A stretch of DNA of 58,431 nucleotides from Methyloterricola oryzae. Its GTDB lineage: Bacteria; Pseudomonadota; Gammaproteobacteria; Methylococcales; Methylococcaceae. Shown one piece after another: positions 53,266 to 58,431 of the stretch. The first letter of the stretch is position 1; the number at the start of each line of letters is the position of its first letter. A program made the translations under genes and the position numbers. The notes beneath the pieces were generated by a model. The model did not search any database. It was not told the DNA's origin and saw only the letters and a program-made list of their open reading frames with translations. Location: NCBI RefSeq assembly GCF_000934725.1, contig NZ_JYNS01000021.1:1-58431 (forward strand), written 5' to 3'.

Positions 53266-54600
53266 TCAACCTTCCTTTTCGGCCAGCCAGGTTTCGATCG
53301 CCTCGACTCCGGACAGTATCTGCTCTAGTTGAGCCTTCACGCCCGCGATGGAGGTCTCCGGCCGCAATCCGTGACCGACGGCGTTCTGGATGAGCGTGTT
53401 GGCCCTCTTCAGCGTCTTCGCCAGGAAGTCCGCAGCCTCGCGCTCTCTGTCCTGTTCTTCCTGAGAGCGAATCACCTGGATCACGACCTCGCGAGCCTTC
53501 TCCAAGGACTCCTCGTCCTTTCGAATCTCCGCTACTAAGGCGATGGCGGGAGGTGGCGCGGCGATTCCGATGTCCTCCGGTTTCCCGCTGCCGAAGGCCA
53601 TCTCCGCAGCCTCGTCCACTTCGGACGGAGGAAGAGGGAAAGCTTCAGCGAGTCCGGCCTTGACGGCCTCTAAATGCACCTTGACCTTGGGGATGACGGC
53701 GTAGAGGCGCTCGCCCGCGTCGCCCGAGTTAGCGATCAGCGAGAATGCGGCGTGCTTGATTATTTCCCTGTCGCTGGCGGAGTCCGTCGCGCTCAGGGCT
53801 TTCAGAAGCTCCTGGAAGGCATACTTGTCGCCGCTGACTTCGCTCCACGTGTTCGCTTTGCCGCGTGACTCCAAATATTCGGCGGCGAGATTCCGCATCG
53901 CGAGCAGATCCTCGATTCCGCTCTTCTTCTTTCCGTAGAGTTGGCAAAGTTGAGCGGTGCTAAACCCGTGAAGCTTCTGTTTCTGAAGCATCATGGCCGC
54001 CTCGGCGTCCCAAGTGTAGTCGCTACGAATGTCCTTCTCGATTTGCAGCTTTGCTTCCAGCCTGTCGAGCTCCTGCTCGTCGCAGTGAGGTAGGACGACG
54101 ACGTCCACGTGGCTGAAATGCCCGTATTCCTTTGCGTCCTTCTGATAGAGCAGCCGCCAGCAGCAAAGACGACGGTTTCCGTTGAGCACGAATCCGTTTT
54201 CGTCCAGAAGCAGAGGATCGACCTGCTTGTTGGCCGACACCTCGAACTTGCGAAGGAGACCTTCCTCCTTGACCATGCCTTGGAGGATTTGATGCTGGGA
54301 CTGCTGGATGTCCTCCAGTTCCGGATCTCCGCTGTCGAAGAAGTCCGGCTGATAGTTGTGAGTCGCGGCGAACTCCTGCTGGGCCGACGCCGTTCTTCCG
54401 TTGGCGATACGGTATTTGGGGAGGTTGATGGGTACGCGCAGGATGGGCAGGGATACAGTCTCGCCCTTGAAGTTCTCTATGCGATGCCTTTCGGCGTGAG
54501 GCTGAGCGAGGAGCTTCGTGAACTCCTCGCGCCGATCGATCAGCGGCCATCCGAGGAAAGACTGCTTGGGCGGAGGGGGAATGACGGACGCGACGGACAT
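53266..54600 (-). CDS. ParB-like protein of the defence operon
   Basis: This 444-residue protein has a ParB/Srx-like fold at about residues 45-160 (ILRVPINLPKYRIANGRT, then VLNGNRRLCCWRLL, in which the NGNRR loop is the phosphate-binding motif). The helical part after residue 170 may hold a DNA-binding helix-turn-helix (FSTAQLCQLYGKKKSGIEDL). It is not part of plasmid partition, since KorB serves that role. It lies between nuclease and helicase in the operon, so it may read or mark DNA as DndB-type ParB-fold proteins do. Confidence 0.72.
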   Translation of the reverse strand: MSVASVIPPPPKQSFLGWPLIDRREEFTKLLAQPHAERHRIENFKGETVSLPILRVPINLPKYRIANGRTASAQQEFAATHNYQPDFFDSGDPELEDIQQSQHQILQGMVKEEGLLRKFEVSANKQVDPLLLDENGFVLNGNRRLCCWRLLYQKDAKEYGHFSHVDVVVLPHCDEQELDRLEAKLQIEKDIRSDYTWDAEAAMMLQKQKLHGFSTAQLCQLYGKKKSGIEDLLAMRNLAAEYLESRGKANTWSEVSGDKYAFQELLKALSATDSASDREIIKHAAFSLIANSGDAGERLYAVIPKVKVHLEAVKAGLAEAFPLPPSEVDEAAEMAFGSGKPEDIGIAAPPPAIALVAEIRKDEESLEKAREVVIQVIRSQEEQDREREAADFLAKTLKRANTLIQNAVGHGLRPETSIAGVKAQLEQILSGVEAIETWLAEKEG

Positions 54601-54608
54601 CAGGACTC

Positions 54609-55067
54609 CTATTCGAATGCGAAGACGGCTATGGGCATGTGGATGACCTTCCTGAATATTTGGAGCTCGGCTATCAGGCGATCCGCGTTAGCTATGTTCT
54701 GTCCGAGAACTCTGGCGGCCGGTGCCGCCGGAAGGACGAAGGCCGCCGCCTTGATCGAGTTCTCCATGTAAAGCTTCTGGAGCTTCAGGAGGTCCGCATA
54801 CATGCGCGACATATTCCCTCCCGTCTGGATGCACAGCCCGACCCCGTTCTTCTTCGAGGCGATGGTTATCTTCGAAGGAGGCTCGACCTGCACCTCGCCG
54901 GACCAGCCGGCATTATCCAGTACCCGAACGAGCTCCTCCCGTATCTTCGCCGCCGACCCCTTCATGACGATGACGCTGCAGGAGGAGATCGCGTTCTCGA
55001 TTTCCTGGCGCTCCTTCGATGGTAGGAGCGTGTCCGCACCTTGATGAGAGAGGAATGTGAACTTCAC
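54609..55067 (-). CDS. BglII/BstYI-like restriction endonuclease
   Basis: In this 152-residue protein the segment ITIASKKNGVGLCIQTGGNM and DLLKLQKLYMENSI (67-105) fits the BglII-type restriction nuclease family, and NIANADRLIAELQIF with IPMPIAVF closes the domain. At the usual E-x-Q of BglII the protein reads C79-I-Q81, so the active site may be altered or placed differently. The methylase gene upstream is its natural partner. It is shorter than classical BglII (about 223). Confidence 0.6.
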   Translation of the reverse strand: MKFTFLSHQGADTLLPSKERQEIENAISSCSVIVMKGSAAKIREELVRVLDNAGWSGEVQVEPPSKITIASKKNGVGLCIQTGGNMSRMYADLLKLQKLYMENSIKAAAFVLPAAPAARVLGQNIANADRLIAELQIFRKVIHMPIAVFAFE

Positions 55068-55163
55068 TGGTTTTCCTTGTGCTCGGCTCCGCTGACTAGC
55101 CTTCGCGGGGCCTCCGAATATTCGTGGAAAACGACATTCGCCTAGGACGTATAAACGGAGTGC

Positions 55164-56198
55164 CTAGCCAATGTCATTTACGCCGATTTTCGCCGGAACG
55201 TCCCTGTTCGTCGAGCTTTCGTCGATGACCGGCTTTGAGAGACTGCTGCGGGTATGGTCGTAGAGCGGCTGATCGTGAGGGCGGAAGCGAACGGAGCCTT
55301 CGTCGGTCTGACGCAGCCGTTCGAATCCCGAGGCGACGAATCCCTCGTCGAGCTCGCATCCCCAGAAGCGTCGTCCGTGAAGAAGCGACGCCACCCCTGC
55401 CGAGGCGACGCCGGCGAACGGGTCGAACACCAAGTCTCCCTCGCGACTCATCGAGAGAACGAGCCGCTCGATGAGGCCTACGGGGAACTGGCATGGATGC
55501 TCGGTCTTCTCGACGTGGTTGCTCTTCACGTTCGGGATGTTCCACACGTCCTCGGGGTTCTTGCCGAGCGGGTTCCCTGAGACCATCCCCTTCTTCGGCC
55601 CCTTGAAGTGCCGCTTGCCCGGGTATTTCGAGGGGACGCGGACAGAGTCCAGATCGAAGAAGTAGTCATCGCTCTTCGTATACCACATGACCGTCTCGTA
55701 TCGTCCCGAGAACCGACGGCGGCTGTGCAGCCCGTGTCCGAAGTGCCAGATAATTCGATTGCGGAGTTGCAGGCGGTGCTTCTTGAAAATCGGGGCGAAC
55801 TCTATGTCGAGTGGGGATATCTGTCCGTTGTCCACAAAGTTGCCGACCTGCCAGCAGATGGACCCCGTTTTCTTAAGCCGTGGAATAATGAGGTCGATGA
55901 TTCGCTCCTGCCATTCGAGATAGCGGGAGAGATCGTCCGTGGTCTCGTAGGATTTTCCGATATTGTAGGGCGGGGAGGTGACCACGAGATCGAAAAGCGG
56001 CTCCTCCGGCAGCTTCGACAGAAAGGCCTCCGAGTCGCCGCGCCACAGAGCGGCTCTCGTGCCTAGAATGTCCTCCGGAGACGCTCTCTTAGCGTCCAGC
56101 AGAACGGCTTTTGCGCCCTTCTCCCCGTTCGGCCCTCGTCTTTTGGTCATGCAGGCTCTCGCGTTCTCTGCGTCCGTTTTTGTCGTGATTTGAAGCAT
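55164..56198 (-). CDS. Beta-class DNA methyltransferase (N4/N6)
   Basis: This 344-residue protein has the catalytic motif SPPY (75-78) before the cofactor motif FDPFAG (258-263), an order that defines the beta class of N6-adenine or N4-cytosine methylases. The middle region holds a target-recognition segment (HFGHGLHSRRRFSGRYETVM). As first gene of the five-gene operon it should protect the host's DNA from the downstream nucleases. The methylated base and target cannot be read from sequence. Confidence 0.87.
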   Translation of the reverse strand: MLQITTKTDAENARACMTKRRGPNGEKGAKAVLLDAKRASPEDILGTRAALWRGDSEAFLSKLPEEPLFDLVVTSPPYNIGKSYETTDDLSRYLEWQERIIDLIIPRLKKTGSICWQVGNFVDNGQISPLDIEFAPIFKKHRLQLRNRIIWHFGHGLHSRRRFSGRYETVMWYTKSDDYFFDLDSVRVPSKYPGKRHFKGPKKGMVSGNPLGKNPEDVWNIPNVKSNHVEKTEHPCQFPVGLIERLVLSMSREGDLVFDPFAGVASAGVASLLHGRRFWGCELDEGFVASGFERLRQTDEGSVRFRPHDQPLYDHTRSSLSKPVIDESSTNRDVPAKIGVNDIG

Positions 56199-56679
56199 CC
56201 GTTATCTTTGGCCCTGCGTCGTCAAACCGTCGCGGGGCAGCTTCCGTCGAAAAAACTCCACTCCGCGAAACCTTCTCGAAGGGCAGAGCCCCCTACCGTC
56301 ATTTTCGCAGGTAAGCAAGGCTTGACACAACTCGAAAAGGGTTTCGTTGCTTAGCTGATAAGTCAGCGGATGGAGCCACCTTGCCAAGTTTTGCAACTTG
56401 AAGTGGCGTCAACCATCCAGTTCACTTTGGCACCACCGAACCTTCCATTTAGGCGATATGGTGGGGCTTCGTTAGCAGCAGCCCCCTTGCAATAAGAATG
56501 ATCTGCAACAGCAAAGATCGCCACATTTTCGTCATTCGCGGCAGCGCCAGTGGCAAGGTAGCCAAAGGAACGGCACACAGCCATACTCTGGCTGTACGTT
56601 TAGAATGCGAACGAAAGGCGGGGTCTCAGTGTTGCTCATGAATCGGCCAGGTATCCCCTGCCCTCCTAGCGTTCCACTG
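56199..56679. other. Promoter region of the five-gene operon and junction to the trbA side
   Basis: No credible gene. The promoter of the methylase should lie close to 56200. The remaining stretch to the trbA stop is the right edge of the 12 kb accessory insertion. Confidence 0.4.
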
Positions 56680-57042
56680 TCACCTTCTTTTCTTTGTCGA
56701 AAGCTTCTTCTGTGTCTCAGCCGCTTTTCTCTTGACTAGATAAGCATCGAATTTCGGCAGGACTGCCGTGATTCGTTCATAACCTTCCGGGATTTTTTTG
56801 GGCTCTCCGATCCACGTCTCCCCGTCCTGCTCTTCAAAGAACTGCGGGAGCTCGATCTTCAATGCCGTCGCCAACGACTCCAGGATTTTGACAGAAGGGT
56901 TGCCGACGCCTCGCACGATGTCACAAACAAACGCGTAGCTGACACCAGAACGCCGAGATAGCTCGGCTTTGTTGATGTCACGTTCGATCATTAGACGGCA
57001 GAGGTTCTTGTGAAAAATCTCAAGATAGGATGGGTTGGCCAT
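56680..57042 (-). CDS. trbA: TrbA-like transcriptional repressor
   Basis: This 120-residue protein has a Cro/XRE helix-turn-helix at about residues 17-62 (INKAELSRRSGVSYAFVCDI, then NPSVKILESLATAL). Its C-terminal part reads YERITAVLPKFDAYLVKRKA, close to the dimer domain shared by RK2 TrbA and KorA. The length equals that of TrbA. A KorB operator lies 14 bases upstream of the start. TrbA represses the transfer operons in IncP plasmids. Here it is co-oriented with trbB but separated from it by about 12 kb. Confidence 0.8.
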   Translation of the reverse strand: MANPSYLEIFHKNLCRLMIERDINKAELSRRSGVSYAFVCDIVRGVGNPSVKILESLATALKIELPQFFEEQDGETWIGEPKKIPEGYERITAVLPKFDAYLVKRKAAETQKKLSTKKRR

Positions 57043-57055
57043 TTCTGTAATTCTT

Positions 57056-57068
57056 TTTAGCGGCTAAA
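57056..57068. promoter_or_regulatory. KorB operator 9 (TTTAGCGGCTAAA)
   Basis: This exact operator lies 14 bases upstream of the trbA-like start, in position for direct repression. Confidence 0.87.
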
Positions 57069-57614
57069 AAAGACCCGGCGAATAATGTTTGATGAAATAT
57101 TGATATATCGATTTAGCGTTACTTCTCCTTAATCTTTTGGATTACGAGATCGATCCTAAATTATCGAAATTATTATAGAAGCTGGGCTTTTGTGGAATGA
57201 GGAATTGTACTACCGCTATCAGAGACACGATGAAATCAGTGAATTTGAGTCAGGGAGGATTTCAGCCCATTGATTAGCTTGCTTCAAAGAGGACTAACAC
57301 AATAAAACATCATTGACAAAGTAAACCTTGATATATTGGAAGTAAGCCTATTTTTGGAACTTGCTGTGATAGAGGAGAACAGCCCTGCCTCTCGGTCGCC
57401 TCGCCTTTGAAACTGACGAACGGCTCAGACATCGCTGGTCTTTATCGGACAGCGGATCAAAGTCCTCGGTTTGCCGACCATGATCAATCGAATCATTTCT
57501 CCGTGGCCAATGCACTATATTTTTATATTGACCAAGTTCAGTTTCCTAATTAGCATCTAGCCATCACCACCTGGCCTGCCGGTGGACACGACTTAAATCA
57601 ATCATGATGGTTGT
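57069..57614. promoter_or_regulatory. A+T-rich divergent promoter region between trbA and the KorA-like gene
   Basis: This 546-base stretch has no gene. It contains the 12-mer ATTGATATATCG at 57099-57110, shared in inverted orientation with the trbB upstream region. A further near-copy, TTGATATATTGG, occurs at about 57329. It should hold promoters for trbA on one side and for korA and repA on the other. Confidence 0.45.
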
Positions 57615-57956
57615 ATGGCACGCTTATCCAAGATGGCCGGAGCGCTGACGGCTCCGGAGTTCGAAGCAGCACTGCGGCGGCATCCGAGGTTGTCCGACAA
57701 GGCGAAAGAGGTTGCCAGGGCCGTCCTAGTCGATGGCCGCACCTTCGAGGAAGTAACGGAGAAGTACAGCACCAGCAAACAGCTTGCCCACGTCTGGGCC
57801 AGCAAGATTTACAACGCGTTCGCACCGACGGGATGGGTCTCCGAAATGGTAGTGCTCCCCCCCGAACTGATGGCCCATGTGCGCGAAATGGAACGCGAAG
57901 CACGAGAGGAATGGCAGGCTTCGCTTGGCGCTCCTCGTATCGTCCGCAGAGCGTGA
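57615..57956 (+). CDS. korA: KorA/TrfB-like repressor
   Basis: This 113-residue protein follows the KorA pattern: LTAPEFEAALRRHPRLSDKA, then EVARAVLVDGRTFEEVTEKY with a helix-turn-helix at about 40-60. A conserved VVLPPELMAHVREMEREAR end corresponds to the C-terminal segment of RK2 KorA (VTAVLPEHQAYIVRKWE from memory). In IncP plasmids KorA acts with KorB on shared promoters. It lies upstream of repA and divergent from trbA, not in the incC-korB operon as in RK2. Confidence 0.75.
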   Translation: MARLSKMAGALTAPEFEAALRRHPRLSDKAKEVARAVLVDGRTFEEVTEKYSTSKQLAHVWASKIYNAFAPTGWVSEMVVLPPELMAHVREMEREAREEWQASLGAPRIVRRA

Positions 57957-58103
57957 TGTCTCATCGATTATTCGTCCGGTGGCCACATGGAGGCTTACCG
58001 TCTCGAATTATGTTCATCCACGATAGAAAAGGCGGTTCGCTACTTACCCGCTAGCGATTCAACAAAAAGGCTGCCGGCCGTCGCTTCATTTCAAGGAGAT
58101 GCT

Positions 58104-58431
58104 ATGACAAGTGACGATGACGATTTGCCCCGTCCTTCCAAGGGGATTGTTATTCGCGGTCCATACAACTGTCTTCAGATGGACCTTTTCAGTAGTTTTG
58201 TTTGTAACGGCGATGGGGAGAGGGAACGTCTATCCAACGCTATAGACATTTGGGACAGCACACCGCGCTATTCGATTTCTCGCAAAGAGCAAACAAAGCG
58301 GCGTGATCCGAACGGAGGTTTGCCGCTCTTAACGATCCCATTCGAGTATAGAGGCCAGCACTATTCCGCCATCATCCAGCCAGCGATGGTTCAGGATGGC
58401 GACAAAACCTCTGCGTTCTATCCCAGTGCAA
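58104..58431 (+). CDS. repA: Plasmid replication initiator RepA, N-terminal part (runs off the right end)
   Basis: This is the first 109 codons of a replication initiator that should bind the iterons of the origin found at the left end of the window. It starts at an ATG preceded by a strong Shine-Dalgarno sequence (AAGGAGAT, 58093-58100). The segments IWDSTPRYSIS and LPLLTIPFEYRGQ, and the end AFYPSA, match the N-terminal half of the RepA_C family known from IncW and PromA plasmids. The reading frame is open to the last base. The continuation is at 2-748 of this window, which shows that the sequence is a circular plasmid opened inside rep. Joining the two ends as given leaves the frame one base short, probably one A in the run before the codon for the first glutamate of the second half. 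Confidence 0.85.
   Translation, partial: MTSDDDDLPRPSKGIVIRGPYNCLQMDLFSSFVCNGDGERERLSNAIDIWDSTPRYSISRKEQTKRRDPNGGLPLLTIPFEYRGQHYSAIIQPAMVQDGDKTSAFYPSA

Noticed and set aside
53266-54600. Second plasmid partition ParB
   Set aside because: It has no ParA partner, lies inside a restriction-type operon and lacks the KorB-type C-terminal domain.
5365-57068. The 13-base palindromes as KorA operators
   Set aside because: The IncP KorA site is GTTTAGCTAAAC; the sites here have the extra central (C/G)G of the KorB operator.

Overview
The window reads as one complete, circularly permuted, broad-host-range conjugative plasmid of about 58.4 kb, probably from a beta- or gammaproteobacterium. The last 328 bases start a RepA-type replication gene with a strong ribosome binding site, and the first 748 bases hold the rest of that gene. 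Joining the ends gives one Rep protein apart from one missing base at the junction.

The backbone is mostly IncP-1-like, with a replicon that is not. It has a KorA-like protein (57.6 kb), RepA with an iteron origin (58.1 kb through 1.35 kb), KfrA, ParA/IncC and a KorB-type ParB (4.5-7.4 kb). The Tra1-type transfer block is traM, traL, traK, oriT, traJ, traI, traG and traF (10.8-17.4 kb), followed by a 2567-residue methylase/helicase/ArdC/primase fusion (17.7-25.4 kb). A full trbB-trbJ, trbL, trbN mating-pair operon runs on the minus strand (44.3-34.4 kb), and a TrbA-like repressor lies at 56.7-57.0 kb. Nine exact copies of the KorB operator TTTAGC(C/G)GCTAAA are spread around the circle, most of them next to backbone promoters, so the partition protein probably also coordinates the plasmid's regulation. 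The Rep protein (RepA_C type, IncW/PromA-like) and its 11 iterons replace the usual IncP trfA/oriV.

Accessory DNA sits at a few sites. At 1.9-4.0 kb there is an A+T-rich radical SAM and membrane protein pair. Between the partition and Tra1 modules (7.5-10.7 kb) lie a membrane protein pair, a broken nuclease, a HEPN-like gene, an integron attC-like site and a TPR protein. At 25.5-33.5 kb lie a pRiA4b ORF-3 protein, a MerR-like/VWA pair, a SLOG protein, and a three-gene HNH operon between two inverted IS21-like ends. The largest island, about 12 kb at 44.5-56.2 kb, is inserted between trbA and trbB. It carries a Tn3 remnant with a PIN/ribbon-helix-helix toxin-antitoxin pair and a resolvase, a three-gene nucleoside deoxyribosyltransferase/purine-phosphorylase operon flanked by two resolvase copies, and a five-gene operon of DNA methylase, BglII-like nuclease, ParB-like protein, SNF2 helicase and DUF3883 protein.

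The two operons in the 44-56 kb island, and the TIGR04255/HNH operon, are the best candidates for undescribed anti-phage or anti-plasmid systems. All identifications come from reading motifs and from remembered family sequences; no database search was run.
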